Shown piece after piece: positions 1-8,980 of a stretch of DNA of 64,000 bases. Under the pieces are notes generated by a model. That model had not been told where the DNA came from. It saw only the letters and a list, made by a program, of their open reading frames with translations, and searched no databases. The translations under genes were made by a program, and so were the position numbers. Where the stretch lies: assembly GCA_045546175.1 (NCBI GenBank), contig JAZQCI010000117.1, positions 25,337 to 89,336 of the forward strand, in the 5' to 3' direction. Source of the stretch: CAG-791 sp045546175. GTDB lineage: Bacteria > Bacillota > Clostridia > Lachnospirales > Lachnospiraceae. Within the stretch, counting starts at the first letter, position 1. Every line of letters starts with the position of its first letter.

Positions 1-70
1 CACACCACTTCCCAAATGCTGCGCATTCGGGACTGTGGGCGTTCAGAGGCGCTCCGCGCCTTGTCCGCCT

Positions 71-134
71 CGGAAAAAGATCAAAAACGTTCCGGTGAAC
101 AAGCTCCCCGGACCTTATTTTGATCTTTTTTCCG
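71..134 (+). promoter_or_regulatory. Long stem-loop with U-run before the isomerase gene
   Basis: Two arms of about 16 bases, CGGAAAAAGATCAAAA at 71-86 and its complement at 118-134 with one extra base, enclose a second short CCGG pairing. The 3' arm carries a run of T. It could end transcription from a gene left of the window or act as a leader attenuator for the isomerase gene starting at 168. The sequence alone does not decide between these. Nothing else was recognised in bases 1-70. Confidence 0.5.
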
Positions 135-167
135 AAGTGCTGAAAAAAAACAAAAAGGAGGGTAATT

Positions 168-1406
168 ATGCAGGCCAAATATCAGATCGACACAGATCAG
201 AACAGGGAATTTCTCAGAGAAAACGCAGAAAATCTTCTGAGCTTCGGACACCGGTTTCCTTCTCCCGGCGGCGGATCCTACTATCTCGGCGATGACGGAA
301 CGCCGTGGAAGGACAGGCCCCGCGAGACGTGGATCACATCCCGTATGTGCCATGTCTACAGCATCGGCACGTTCCTGGGTCATCCCGGCAGTGAAGAACT
401 GGCGGATGCAGCCCTGAAGGGGCTGCGCGGCGAACTCTGCGACAAGGTGAACGGCGGGTGGTACAGCGGAAGAACGGCTGACGGCGATATTTTGCCGATG
501 AAACAGTGCTATGCGCACGCGTTCGTGATCCTGGCGGCTTCGAGCGCGGTGCTTGCGGGACGTCCCGGCGCGCAGGAACTGTTGGATGAGGCGATCGCCC
601 TCTATGATAAGCGCTTCTGGAACGAGGAAGAAGGACTTTCCTGCGACACATGGAATACGGAGTTCACTGTCCTGGATTCTTACCGCGGGCTCAACGCGAA
701 CATGCACACCGTGGAGGCCTTTCTGGCGGCTGCGGATGTCACGGGAGACGAGAAGTTCCGAGTGCGCGCGGGCAGGATCATAGATCACGTGCTGGGCTGG
801 GCTTCCGGCAACGACTGGAGGATCCCCGAGCACTACAGCAGCGACTGGAAGGCGGATCTCGAGTGCAATAAGGACAAGCCCGACGACCAGTTCAAGCCTT
901 ATGGCGCGACGCCCGGCCACGGCATCGAGTGGGCGCGTCTGATCACGCAGTGGGCGCTCTCTACTTTCGGCGATGACAGGGAGAAGGCGGCAAAATATAT
1001 TGACGCCGCAGAAAATCTCTTTAACCGCGCGATCTCGGACGGATGGAATTCGGACGGGGCCCCCGGCGTCGTGTATACGACGGACTGGAACGGGCAGCCG
1101 GTCGTCCATGACCGCATGCACTGGACGCTTGCGGAGGCGATCAATACTTCGGCGACGCTGTATCATGTGACCGGACGCGAGAAATATGCGGATCTGTATG
1201 CGCAGTTCATGCAGTATCTGGATGAGAAGGTCATGGACCATGTAAACGGCTCCTGGTTCCATCAGCTGGATCGAGAAAATAACCTCCTCACAACAGTCTG
1301 GCCCGGAAAGTCGGATCTCTATCACGCTTTCCAGTCCATGCTGATCCCGTATTATGCGGCGGATCTTTCGATCGCGCCGGCAGTTAAGCAGGGAAAGAAG
1401 ATTTGA
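168..1406 (+). CDS. AGE-family aldose-ketose isomerase (YihS-like)
   Basis: A 412-residue soluble protein of the N-acylglucosamine 2-epimerase (alpha/alpha barrel) family. It carries the blocks that mark the YihS branch: WITSRMCHVYS near residue 63, NANMHTVEAFL near 183 and TPGHGIEWARL near 247. The last two hold the histidines used for proton transfer in this family. E. coli YihS isomerises sulfoquinovose and also mannose; the substrate here cannot be read from the sequence, and no sulfoquinovose kinase or aldolase lies nearby. The start is the ATG at 168, behind an AAGGAGG site. The next gene begins at its stop codon, so it probably heads the operon that runs to about 6.2 kb. Confidence 0.85.
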   Translation: MQAKYQIDTDQNREFLRENAENLLSFGHRFPSPGGGSYYLGDDGTPWKDRPRETWITSRMCHVYSIGTFLGHPGSEELADAALKGLRGELCDKVNGGWYSGRTADGDILPMKQCYAHAFVILAASSAVLAGRPGAQELLDEAIALYDKRFWNEEEGLSCDTWNTEFTVLDSYRGLNANMHTVEAFLAAADVTGDEKFRVRAGRIIDHVLGWASGNDWRIPEHYSSDWKADLECNKDKPDDQFKPYGATPGHGIEWARLITQWALSTFGDDREKAAKYIDAAENLFNRAISDGWNSDGAPGVVYTTDWNGQPVVHDRMHWTLAEAINTSATLYHVTGREKYADLYAQFMQYLDEKVMDHVNGSWFHQLDRENNLLTTVWPGKSDLYHAFQSMLIPYYAADLSIAPAVKQGKKI

Positions 1407-2848
1407 AAGGTATGGCAGATAAGCAGATAAGTCAACAGGATAACAGAGAGAGGGCCGGCGGCGAGCAGCCGGTCAGGCAGAGCGCCGGTGGCAGCAGGCC
1501 GACCAGGCAGAGAGCTGGAGAAAGTTCCGGCGACGAGCAGCAGGCGCGGCAGCGGAGAGAAGCGAGGCGGAGACGCGCGGCGGCCCGCAGGCGCCGCGAG
1601 AGGCAGATCCGGATCAAAATGGCGATCCTGGCGGCGGTTTTTGTGGTACTTGCCGGCGGAATCGGCTTTGCGGCATTCAGGATTCACAGAAGAAATGTAC
1701 TTGAGCAGGAGGCGGCGGCAGCCGCGTCCCGCAAGGTAGCGGAAGAGGCGGCAGCAGAAGCCTCCCGCAAGGCGGCGGAGGAAGCGGCGGCGGAAGCTTC
1801 CCGCAAGGCAGCGGAGGAAGCGGCGGCGGGAGCTTCCCGCAAGGCAGCGGAGGAAGCGGCGGCGGAAGCCTCGCGCAAGGCGGCCGAGGAAGCGAAGGCG
1901 GCGGAAGACGCCGCGCAGAAGTCCTCCCGCGAGAAGGCGGAGGAAGAGGGAGCGCTCGCAGCTTCGCGCAAGGCCGCGGAAGAGGAGAAGGCGCGAGCAG
2001 AGGCCGCCAAGATCCCGGGGCTCAATGCGAGCTATGATTTCAAGGCCACGGACAAGACGGCAGAGATGCCCGAGGAAGTGGAGAGCAGCTATGCAGTCCT
2101 GGTGGATCTTGTGGACGGCACGGTCGTCGCGGGCAAAGAATATGACACCATTATGAACCCCGCCTCCATGACCAAAATATTGACGCTTCTGGTGGCAGTC
2201 GAGAACATAGACCTGAAGAAGCTCGATACAGATACCTTCGAGATCACACAGGACATCACGGATTATGTCTTCACCAATCAGATGAGCCAGGTGGGGTGGA
2301 ATATAGGCGATACGCCCACGATCCGCAGTCTTTTGTACGGGACGATCCTCCCTTCGGGCGCGGACGCCGCGCAGGCGCTGGCGGAGTACACGGCCGGTTC
2401 CCAGGAAGCGTTTGTCGACATGATGAACAAAAAACTTGAGGAGCTGGGCATATCCGACACGGCGCACTTCACCAATGTGGTGGGAGCCTATGACGAGGAC
2501 CACTACTGCACGGCCTTGGACATGGCGACAATACTCAGGGCGGCCATAGACAATGAGACCTGCAGAGAAGTGCTCTCCTGTCATTATTACGAAGTTCCGC
2601 CTTCGGGAGGAGAGGACTCGCCGAGCATCGACATCTCAAACTGGTTTTTGAGAAGAATTGAGGACAAGGACACGCATGGCACAGTGATCTGCGCCAAGAC
2701 CGGATATGTCTCGGAATCGGGATTCTGCGCGGCGAGCTACCAGGAATCGGACAACGGCGGACATTACATCTGCGTGACGGCGGACACTTACAGCAACTGG
2801 GCCTGCATTTATGACCACGTGGATATCTATACAGCCTTTACAGAGTGA
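1403..2848 (+). CDS. Membrane-anchored S11 D-Ala-D-Ala carboxypeptidase
   Basis: A penicillin-binding-protein-type serine D,D-peptidase that trims the peptidoglycan stem peptide. The order is an Arg-rich cytoplasmic N-terminus, one membrane helix at about residues 72-94, an Ala/Glu/Lys linker of 12-residue repeats (about 103-200), then the S11 catalytic domain. The catalytic SxxK is SMTK near residue 255 and the KTG triad is at about 433. The SxN motif reads SGA (SGADAAQ, near 319), so the usual Asn is absent. A TTG at 1403 overlaps the previous stop; an ATG at 1412 is equally likely, with GGGAAAGAAG upstream. It overlaps the following gene by four bases, indicating translational coupling. 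Confidence 0.85.
   Translation: MKGMADKQISQQDNRERAGGEQPVRQSAGGSRPTRQRAGESSGDEQQARQRREARRRRAAARRRRERQIRIKMAILAAVFVVLAGGIGFAAFRIHRRNVLEQEAAAAASRKVAEEAAAEASRKAAEEAAAEASRKAAEEAAAGASRKAAEEAAAEASRKAAEEAKAAEDAAQKSSREKAEEEGALAASRKAAEEEKARAEAAKIPGLNASYDFKATDKTAEMPEEVESSYAVLVDLVDGTVVAGKEYDTIMNPASMTKILTLLVAVENIDLKKLDTDTFEITQDITDYVFTNQMSQVGWNIGDTPTIRSLLYGTILPSGADAAQALAEYTAGSQEAFVDMMNKKLEELGISDTAHFTNVVGAYDEDHYCTALDMATILRAAIDNETCREVLSCHYYEVPPSGGEDSPSIDISNWFLRRIEDKDTHGTVICAKTGYVSESGFCAASYQESDNGGHYICVTADTYSNWACIYDHVDIYTAFTE
1709..1888 (+). repeat. Five 36-bp in-frame repeats coding the Ala-rich linker
   Basis: Units begin at 1709, 1745, 1781, 1817 and 1853 and encode EAAAEASRKAAE-like dodecapeptides. The length is a multiple of three, so copy number can change without breaking the frame. 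The product is predicted to be a long helix that spaces the peptidase from the membrane. Confidence 0.85.
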
Positions 2849-3933
2849 GGAACACAGCATTGTTAATGGATCATCTTCAGGAATACAATCTCAGAGATCT
2901 GAAAAGGAACCGGCACTACAGGGTGCTGGGAAGGACGGACGGGTCCGCGGATCCCTTGAACCTGTTCTGGACCGGCTCAGCGCTGCAGCTGCGCCTGAGA
3001 GCGACCGAACTATGGGTAATTCTGGACTCCAATTACATGATCTTTGAAAACTGGGTGGACGTGATGGTGAACGGAGCGCTGCTTCAGCGCTTTATGATAC
3101 CCAGAGGCAGGAGCGAGATCTGTCTTTTCAGAGGAATGGACGGAAACGCGGTGCGCGACGTGCGCATCGTCAGGGACACGCAGGCCATGCATCTGGATCC
3201 CAGGAACAGCCTGGCGATCTGCGGGCTGATCACGGACGGAGTCTTTGAGGATGTGCCGGAGCCGGCCTTGAAGCTTGAGTTTATCGGGGACAGCCTGACT
3301 TCCGGCGAAGGACTGACAGGCGCCCGTGACTACAAGGAGTGGAACTCCGGGTGCTTCAGCGCCGTGCATACATATGAGTATCTGACTGCGGAGAAACTCG
3401 GCGCGGAGTACAGCGTTCTGAGCCAGAGCGGCTGGGGGACCTGCTTCTCCTTCGAGGGCGTCCGCAAGGAGGCGATGCCGCTTTACTACGATCAGGTCTG
3501 CGGGGTACTGCGCGGGGAGCGCAACAGAAAAAAAGGCGCTTTTGAGGAGTGGGACTTCTCGAGCTGGAGGCCTGACGCGGTGATTGTAAACCTGGGGACC
3601 AACGACGAGATGGCAATTGATACGGTGGAGGACTGTACGGAGCGGGAATTTGAGGAGGCAGTGCTCAGATTTCTGGAAAAGCTCAGAAGGCGCAATCCGG
3701 ACAGCTATCTGCTGTGGTGCTACGGAATGCTCGGGCACGGGCTGGAAGATTCCATAAGAAGAGCTTTTGACAGATTCAGAAAAAGCTGTGGAGATCAGAG
3801 AAACGATTACCTGTTCCTGAATTCGACGGCGGAGGAAGACTATGGCAGCAGGGATCACCCGGGAAGGGCGGCCCACAGAAAAGTCGCAGAGGTTTTGGCT
3901 GAATACTTGACAGTTCACGGGATCGCGCGGTGA
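2845..3933 (+). CDS. SGNH/GDSL esterase, CE2-like two-domain protein
   Basis: A 362-residue protein with an N-terminal beta-rich domain (about 1-140) and a C-terminal SGNH hydrolase fold. Visible blocks are FIGDSLTSGEG (nucleophile Ser, near residue 153), VNLGTND (block III, near 250) and DHPGRAAH (catalytic Asp and His near 338). This arrangement is that of carbohydrate esterase family 2, which removes acetyl groups from polysaccharides, so sugar deacetylation is the likely job. No signal peptide is seen, which argues for a cytoplasmic or short-oligosaccharide substrate. The GTG start at 2845 overlaps the previous stop codon; an ATG at 2866 is an alternative. Confidence 0.8.
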   Translation: MRNTALLMDHLQEYNLRDLKRNRHYRVLGRTDGSADPLNLFWTGSALQLRLRATELWVILDSNYMIFENWVDVMVNGALLQRFMIPRGRSEICLFRGMDGNAVRDVRIVRDTQAMHLDPRNSLAICGLITDGVFEDVPEPALKLEFIGDSLTSGEGLTGARDYKEWNSGCFSAVHTYEYLTAEKLGAEYSVLSQSGWGTCFSFEGVRKEAMPLYYDQVCGVLRGERNRKKGAFEEWDFSSWRPDAVIVNLGTNDEMAIDTVEDCTEREFEEAVLRFLEKLRRRNPDSYLLWCYGMLGHGLEDSIRRAFDRFRKSCGDQRNDYLFLNSTAEEDYGSRDHPGRAAHRKVAEVLAEYLTVHGIAR

Positions 3934-3967
3934 GCCTGAAAACAGGCGGAACTGCAGGAATTCCCGT

Positions 3968-4486
3968 ATGAGGTGGGACTCTATGGAAAATAACAGGTTT
4001 GGCAGAAATACTTTGATCGGAGGCGTGCTTGTTCTGCTCAGTCTGGCAATCGCGGCGGTCGGTGTGATCGTGAGCCTCAGGACCGGCAATTCGCAGTATT
4101 TTATGGCGTGCAGCATTCCGGCCGCCGTGTGCATAGTGGCGGGCGGCGTCATGATCAGGAATGACCTGCTCACGGGGGAGAGCCGGCTCCTTCTTCCGGG
4201 AGGGGAGCGAACGATCAAGGCCAAAGTAAAGGGCATAACGAGAAACCTCCGCACGGAGGGAGAGAAGACGGTCTACTATGTGATCTGCAGCAGCACGAAT
4301 CCGCTGACGGGCAGGGAAGAGACGTATACCAGTCGATCTTTTGACGAATATCCCGGAAAGGAAATAATAGGGAGAGAAGTCACTGTCCGCATAGATTCCC
4401 GGGAAAAAGGAAAGTACACGGTGGAGATCGACGATCTCCTCGAAGAGATCAAAAAGGAGAAAACAGGCAATGAGCAGGCAGAGTGA
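3968..4486 (+). CDS. Small membrane protein with DUF3592-like beta domain
   Basis: A 172-residue protein with two hydrophobic helices (about 15-35 and 42-62) followed by a soluble segment containing alternating-hydrophobic strands (KAKVKGITRN, VYYVICSS, VTVRIDSREKGKYTVEID). The pattern recalls DUF3592-type membrane proteins but the match is by shape only; the function is unknown. The start may be ATG 3968 or ATG 3983, which has AGGTGGG ahead of it. Its end overlaps the next gene by 17 bases, so the two are probably made together. Confidence 0.6.
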   Translation: MRWDSMENNRFGRNTLIGGVLVLLSLAIAAVGVIVSLRTGNSQYFMACSIPAAVCIVAGGVMIRNDLLTGESRLLLPGGERTIKAKVKGITRNLRTEGEKTVYYVICSSTNPLTGREETYTSRSFDEYPGKEIIGREVTVRIDSREKGKYTVEIDDLLEEIKKEKTGNEQAE

Positions 4487-6161
4487 GTGCATTGATGACT
4501 TTCTGAGAAAAGCAAAGGAGGACCGGGAGGTCTATATCACGGATGTGAGGCGCTCTTTTGACAGGATCGGGACGCTGGCCTTCCATATCCATGTCCGCAT
4601 GTACGAAGGTGAGACGGAAGTGTTCCGGATGGCTCTTCCGAGGTGGGAAAACGCTGAGCAGAAAGAATTCGTCGCTGAGTACATAAGGGCCTTTGTCTTC
4701 AACCTCCTGTCCACGCTGGGGGCGCTCCGCATTGTCGTTTATCTGGACAAGAAGGAGTCTGAACTGGTCCGGATCGCGGAGGGACTCAGGGAAGATTTCC
4801 AGACGGAACTTGCCAAAACAGAGAGGACCGGATACGGAAAGAGCCTCAATGTAAATGAGAGGACCGTCGCGGCGCTTTTTGGAGGAAGCAGGGAATTCTC
4901 GATCGAGGTCAGGGACCTGAGCGAGGAGACGGAGCCCGCGGTGACTCCGTCGGAACCGGTCGGAAAGCCCGTGTTCGCGCTTCTCCCTGCGAGGGCGCAA
5001 AAGGCGTTTCTCCTGGGGATCGATGTCGGCGGAACGGATATCAAGTTCGCCGTCAGCCTTGACGGAAAGCTCGTTCACTGTGAGGAGCTGAACTGGGCGC
5101 CCGCCTCCTTCTCCTGCGTGGAGCAGCTCACAGAGCCTGTGCTGGAAGCTGCAGAGCGCCTGATGGAGCAGTTCGGAAACGGAAGAAAATGGGACGGGAT
5201 CGGCCTGAGCTGGCCGGACGTGATCATCCATAACAAGATCGTCGGCGGTGAGACCACCAAGACAAAGGGCCTGAGGGAGAACGAGGACAGGGACTACGAG
5301 GAGCAGTTTGCTGTGCTCACCGGACTCTGCGCAGAACTCGGCAAGTTTACGGTGAGCGGCAGTGCCGTGTCCTGCTGCAACGACGGACCGATGGCGGCCT
5401 TCACGAACGCGGTAGAGATGACGGCGCGGGGAGAAGACGTATCGAAAGGCTTTATTGCCTACAGTCTGGGGACAGAGCTGGGCACTGGCTGGGTCCGGGC
5501 GGACGGCTCCATTCCGCAGATTCCCCTGGAGGTCTACCAGAGCATCATCGACCTGGGAAGCAGGACAGCGAGGCAGTACAGCGCGGAGGATGTCCGGAGC
5601 TGCCGCAGCGTCAATACACTTCTTCCCGGAACGCTGCAGAAGTACACCGGACAGTCCGGCGTATTCCGGCTGGCCTGCAAGGAGCTTCCGAAGAGGGAGC
5701 CGGCCCTCTACGAGGAAGTGCTCAGAAAAGGGCTCTTCAGGGTAAGCGAGGACGGAGCCTTCATAGAAGTTCCCACTGCGCCAAAAGACAGACGCAAGGA
5801 GTGCCTGGAATTCTTCATGGAGAAAGCGGCCGGCGGTGAGAGCGAAGTCTGCCGCGACATTTTCAGGAAGATCGGAGAGTACATCGCCGTCACCTGGGCG
5901 GAAAATGAGTATATTCTCCATCCGGCGGCAAAAGAGCGAACGCTGTTCGGAAGACTTGTCAAGAGGCAGGAATGTTTTGACCTGATCAAAGAGGGCGCAG
6001 TCTCGAGGGAGCCTTCCCTTGTGATTCGAAATGCGGACGCCGCCTTGGCGGTCACGCCTCTGATGAGGCAGCTGGAGGGCGACCCGGTGTTCACGGTGGC
6101 GCAGTTCGCGCAGGCCGTGGGAGCGCTGCACTTCGCCTGCCTGGGACTGGAAGAGTACTGA
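4470..6161 (+). CDS. ROK/ASKHA-like kinase-fold protein with extra N-terminal domain
   Basis: A 563-residue protein. Residues from about 170 on carry the actin-like ATPase signature GIDVGGTDIKFAV (phosphate-1 loop), GIGLSWPDV, NDGPMAAF (phosphate-2-like) and YSLGTELGTGW, as in ROK sugar kinases. The ROK zinc cluster (CxCGxxGC) is not present, and the first 160 residues match nothing I recognise. It may phosphorylate a sugar released by the neighbouring esterase or isomerase, or be a non-catalytic sensor. AAGGAG lies 10 bases before the ATG. It overlaps the upstream gene, so it belongs to the same operon. Confidence 0.6.
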   Translation: MSRQSECIDDFLRKAKEDREVYITDVRRSFDRIGTLAFHIHVRMYEGETEVFRMALPRWENAEQKEFVAEYIRAFVFNLLSTLGALRIVVYLDKKESELVRIAEGLREDFQTELAKTERTGYGKSLNVNERTVAALFGGSREFSIEVRDLSEETEPAVTPSEPVGKPVFALLPARAQKAFLLGIDVGGTDIKFAVSLDGKLVHCEELNWAPASFSCVEQLTEPVLEAAERLMEQFGNGRKWDGIGLSWPDVIIHNKIVGGETTKTKGLRENEDRDYEEQFAVLTGLCAELGKFTVSGSAVSCCNDGPMAAFTNAVEMTARGEDVSKGFIAYSLGTELGTGWVRADGSIPQIPLEVYQSIIDLGSRTARQYSAEDVRSCRSVNTLLPGTLQKYTGQSGVFRLACKELPKREPALYEEVLRKGLFRVSEDGAFIEVPTAPKDRRKECLEFFMEKAAGGESEVCRDIFRKIGEYIAVTWAENEYILHPAAKERTLFGRLVKRQECFDLIKEGAVSREPSLVIRNADAALAVTPLMRQLEGDPVFTVAQFAQAVGALHFACLGLEEY

Positions 6162-6195
6162 GAGGACGCTTATACTGAAATCGCCTTACCATTAA

Positions 6196-6855
6196 TTGAC
6201 TATGCAGGAAACACCTATGCAGGAATCGCCGAATCGGGAATCACTTATACAGGAATTGCATAAATACAGCTACTGCCGTGTGAATATCGCGCTTGCGGCC
6301 TTGCAGGTTGCGGTCTTCGCGCTGTGCCTGCTCACGGGGAACCGGCTGTATGAGGCGGGGCGCTGCGGCACAGACCTGGTTCTGGACCAGAAAGAGTACT
6401 ACCGGCTTCTGACATCGGTCTTCCTCCACTCGGGGCTCTATCATATCGGCAGCAACATGCTCGTGCAGATCCTGATGGGAAATGCCGTAGAGAGAAACCT
6501 CGGTCACATCAAATATCTGATTTTGTACCTGGCTGCAGGCGTCGGCGGCAATGTCATTTCCGTCCTGTACGACCGGGCGCAAGGGGTCAACACATATTCC
6601 GTGGGGGCGAGCGGAGCCGTGTTCGGCGTGATGGGAGCGCTTCTGGTCCTCATCATAAGGGGCAGAAAAAAACTGCGGACCGGCTCTTCCATGCTGGTCA
6701 GAGCGGGGTTCGCAGTTTTCTATGCGGTTTATGCAGGGTTCAGGACCCCTTATACGGACAATGCGGCGCACGTGGGCGGACTGGCCTTCGGAGTCGTGTT
6801 GGGCGCACTGCTCACGGCCACACTGGATGATGTGGACCTGCGCGATCTTCGGTGA
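6196..6855 (+). CDS. Rhomboid-family intramembrane serine protease
   Basis: A 219-residue polytopic membrane protein that cleaves substrates within the bilayer. Six hydrophobic segments are visible. The catalytic serine is in GASGAVFG (Ser139 counted from TTG 6196) and the catalytic histidine in AHVGGLAFG (His192); HSGLYHIGSNM in between is the conserved helix-2 block. A TTG at 6196 precedes an ATG at 6202 and no good ribosome binding site is seen for either, so the start is uncertain. It is the last gene before a strong terminator at 6940. Confidence 0.88.
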   Translation: MTMQETPMQESPNRESLIQELHKYSYCRVNIALAALQVAVFALCLLTGNRLYEAGRCGTDLVLDQKEYYRLLTSVFLHSGLYHIGSNMLVQILMGNAVERNLGHIKYLILYLAAGVGGNVISVLYDRAQGVNTYSVGASGAVFGVMGALLVLIIRGRKKLRTGSSMLVRAGFAVFYAVYAGFRTPYTDNAAHVGGLAFGVVLGALLTATLDDVDLRDLR

Positions 6856-6939
6856 AGGGAGCGCGGCGAGCTTAAACTGATGCAAACGCGTGCGGCACGC
6901 TTCGCAGGCCTTATTGATCCGAAAAAATTCTGAAACGGG

Positions 6940-6966
6940 ACAGCGTCACTCGGCGCTGTTTTTTTT
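6940..6966 (+). terminator. Rho-independent terminator overlapping the convergent gene's 3' end
   Basis: ACAGCG (6940-6945) pairs with CGCTGT (6954-6959) and is followed by eight T. It ends the rightward operon. The loop contains the stop codon of the leftward gene that ends at 6946. Confidence 0.8.
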
Positions 6967-8085
6967 GGTCTGCAGAATGCGGATGCCGTTGACTTCCAGC
7001 TCGTCCACGACGGGGATCAGCAGGTATTCCATTCCGTCTATGACTCTGGTCTTGAGCATATCCGCCATATCCGACTTGACGCTGATCTTGAGGGAGGGAG
7101 ATTTGACCTCCAGCCGGCTTGTCTCGACGATGTTCTCGGCCATCAGAGGGACGCCTTCCCCGACCGCCTCGTCATAGGCTTTGTCAAAATCACCCAGAAC
7201 GGACTGGTCGGCGCCGTTTTCCGAAAGGAGGCGGCGCATCTGCTGTTTTTCGATCATGACGGGCTCCCCGGAGTCCTTGTTCTGCTCGATGATCTCTGTG
7301 ACGGCGTCGTTGATCGCCTTGACATTCTCAAAGTCACAGTTGCGGCCCAGCGTCTGCTCCACCATGCTCTTGAAGAGCTCCTTCTGGTCCGACTCGGGGA
7401 TGGGCAGGACGCAGCCGAGAAGGTCGTGGCTGATCTCTTCGTGGCGCTCATCTTCCTTGCGGCAGTAGTAGAGGAGACTGTGCAGATCGGGCTGCCTGTC
7501 GTTGTAGGCGGGGAACAGGAAACCGCTGACCGGCTTCTGGACGGCCCAGTCCGTGCGGCGGTCCAGGAAGGTGCATGCCTCTTCGTCGTAGCACAGGCCT
7601 TCTTTCATGAGCATCACAGGGCAGATGCAGCACAGAAGGAAGGAGTAGACGTAATCGGAGGCGTCTTCCATGTCGGCGTTGTCCGTTCCCTTGGCGGGAA
7701 TATCGTAGACGCCGTGCATCAGGAGGATCAGGTATTTGGTCTCGCACCGGAAGTTCTCCACTATGTTGTTAAAAAAGAGAGTCAGGAGCTCGTCATTTTT
7801 CAGCTCCGACTGCTGAAGCCGGTAGAGAAGCTGCTGACGGCCGCCTTCGGCCTCTTCCTCGAGGGGGAATTCCATGTTGAAGAGATTGCGGCCGAGCTTG
7901 CCGGACATGGCGCCGCGCAGGATCTCGCAGTATTTTTCCATGGATTCCTTTTCCATAGTTGCCAGAGAATCGTGGATCTCCCGGATGACTTCGCCCTCTT
8001 CATTTACGTAGCAGGCCCGGATCCTGTCGATGCAGCTGTCGGGCTTGACCAGTTTTCTTATCTCATTGATCGCTTTTTTGTCCAT
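6946..8085 (-). CDS. DUF4317 family protein
   Basis: A 379-residue soluble protein beginning MDKKAINEIRKLVKPDSC, the typical start of DUF4317, a family common in Clostridia with no assigned function. It has no signal peptide or membrane segment and is mostly acidic and helical. It stands alone and is transcribed away from the S1-domain gene. An AGGTAAAG site precedes the ATG. The intergenic region shared with that gene carries a small hairpin (8110-8126). Confidence 0.8.
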   Translation of the reverse strand: MDKKAINEIRKLVKPDSCIDRIRACYVNEEGEVIREIHDSLATMEKESMEKYCEILRGAMSGKLGRNLFNMEFPLEEEAEGGRQQLLYRLQQSELKNDELLTLFFNNIVENFRCETKYLILLMHGVYDIPAKGTDNADMEDASDYVYSFLLCCICPVMLMKEGLCYDEEACTFLDRRTDWAVQKPVSGFLFPAYNDRQPDLHSLLYYCRKEDERHEEISHDLLGCVLPIPESDQKELFKSMVEQTLGRNCDFENVKAINDAVTEIIEQNKDSGEPVMIEKQQMRRLLSENGADQSVLGDFDKAYDEAVGEGVPLMAENIVETSRLEVKSPSLKISVKSDMADMLKTRVIDGMEYLLIPVVDELEVNGIRILQTKKNSAE

Positions 8086-8154
8086 TCTTTACCTCGTACA
8101 ATCAGATTGACCGCTTTTTTCGCGGTAACATCAAATATACTACAGAAATAGTTG

Positions 8155-8183
8155 TTTCGCTAGAGGGCGGTTAATGGTATAAT
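8155..8183 (+). promoter_or_regulatory. Probable promoter of the S1-domain gene
   Basis: A perfect TATAAT at 8178-8183 lies 61 bases before the start codon. The best -35 at 17-base spacing (TTTCGC, 8155-8160) is poor, so the -10 carries most of the support. Confidence 0.5.
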
Positions 8184-8243
8184 ATATATTCAGATTGAAT
8201 TATGCGCACAACGCACGGCGCACAGAATGGGAGGAAATGTTCT

Positions 8244-8891
8244 ATGGAAACTAATGGAAATCGTAATGACGCCAAGTGGGACGAATTTGAGAAGATGATG
8301 GAGGACAAAGTTGTCTTTACAGTTCCGATCGATGAGAGCGTCAAGGCTGGCGTCGTGACTTCGCTGAAAGGAGTCAGGGCATTTATTCCCGCGTCCCAGC
8401 TCAGCACGAGCTATGTTGAGGACACCAACGAGTGGATCGGCAAGGAAATCGATGTTGTGATCATCACAGCGGACAGAGAGAAGCAGCGTCTGGTTCTTTC
8501 CGGCAGAGAGGCCGCAAAGATCAAGCGCAGCCAGGAGAAGAAGGCCCGCATCGATGCTCTTGCAGTGGGCACTGTGCTCGAGGGCAAAGTAGAGACGATC
8601 AAGCCTTACGGCGCATTTGTCGATCTCGGAAACGGTATCAGCGGTCTTGTACACATTTCCCAGATGAGCACCAAGAGAGTTGCTACACCTGAGGAAGTCT
8701 GCAAGGAAGGCGATGTCGTCAAGGTCAAAGTAACCAAGGTAAAGGACGGCAAGGTCAGCCTGAGCATGAGAGCTCTCGAGGAAGCTCCCGCTCCTGCAGA
8801 GGATGACATTCCGGAGCTTTCTTCTGTTGTTTCTCACGAGAAAGCAACTACCAGCCTCGGAGATCTGCTCAAGAACATCAAACTGGACTGA
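8244..8891 (+). CDS. S1 RNA-binding domain protein (ribosomal S1-like)
   Basis: A 215-residue protein with two S1/OB-fold domains at about residues 20-90 and 103-178. The second is the clearer: GTVLEGKVETIKPYGAFVDL, then GLVHISQMS and VKVKVTKV. Proteins of this size in Firmicutes are usually called 30S ribosomal protein S1 or general S1-domain RNA binders; true S1 has more repeats. I chose ATG 8244 because GGGAGGAAA lies seven bases upstream, although an in-frame ATG exists at 8202. It is monocistronic between a clear promoter and a clear terminator. Confidence 0.85.
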   Translation: METNGNRNDAKWDEFEKMMEDKVVFTVPIDESVKAGVVTSLKGVRAFIPASQLSTSYVEDTNEWIGKEIDVVIITADREKQRLVLSGREAAKIKRSQEKKARIDALAVGTVLEGKVETIKPYGAFVDLGNGISGLVHISQMSTKRVATPEEVCKEGDVVKVKVTKVKDGKVSLSMRALEEAPAPAEDDIPELSSVVSHEKATTSLGDLLKNIKLD

Positions 8892-8928
8892 TTGTGTTTG
8901 GCTGTGCGAGCCTAACTTAAGAGGGGGA

Positions 8929-8955
8929 ACGGGCGGTTTTGTGCCGCCCGTTTTG
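8929..8955 (+). terminator. Rho-independent terminator after the S1-domain gene
   Basis: The perfect eight-base stem ACGGGCGG / CCGCCCGT (8929-8936 / 8944-8951) has a seven-base loop and is followed by TTTGTT. Confidence 0.85.
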
Positions 8956-8980
8956 TTATGTAGTTGGAGACTGACTGGGG

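Noticed and set aside
81..1325. A 414-codon frame antisense to the isomerase gene
   Set aside because: The plus-strand product is a clear YihS-like protein; the antisense frame has no motif or start signal.
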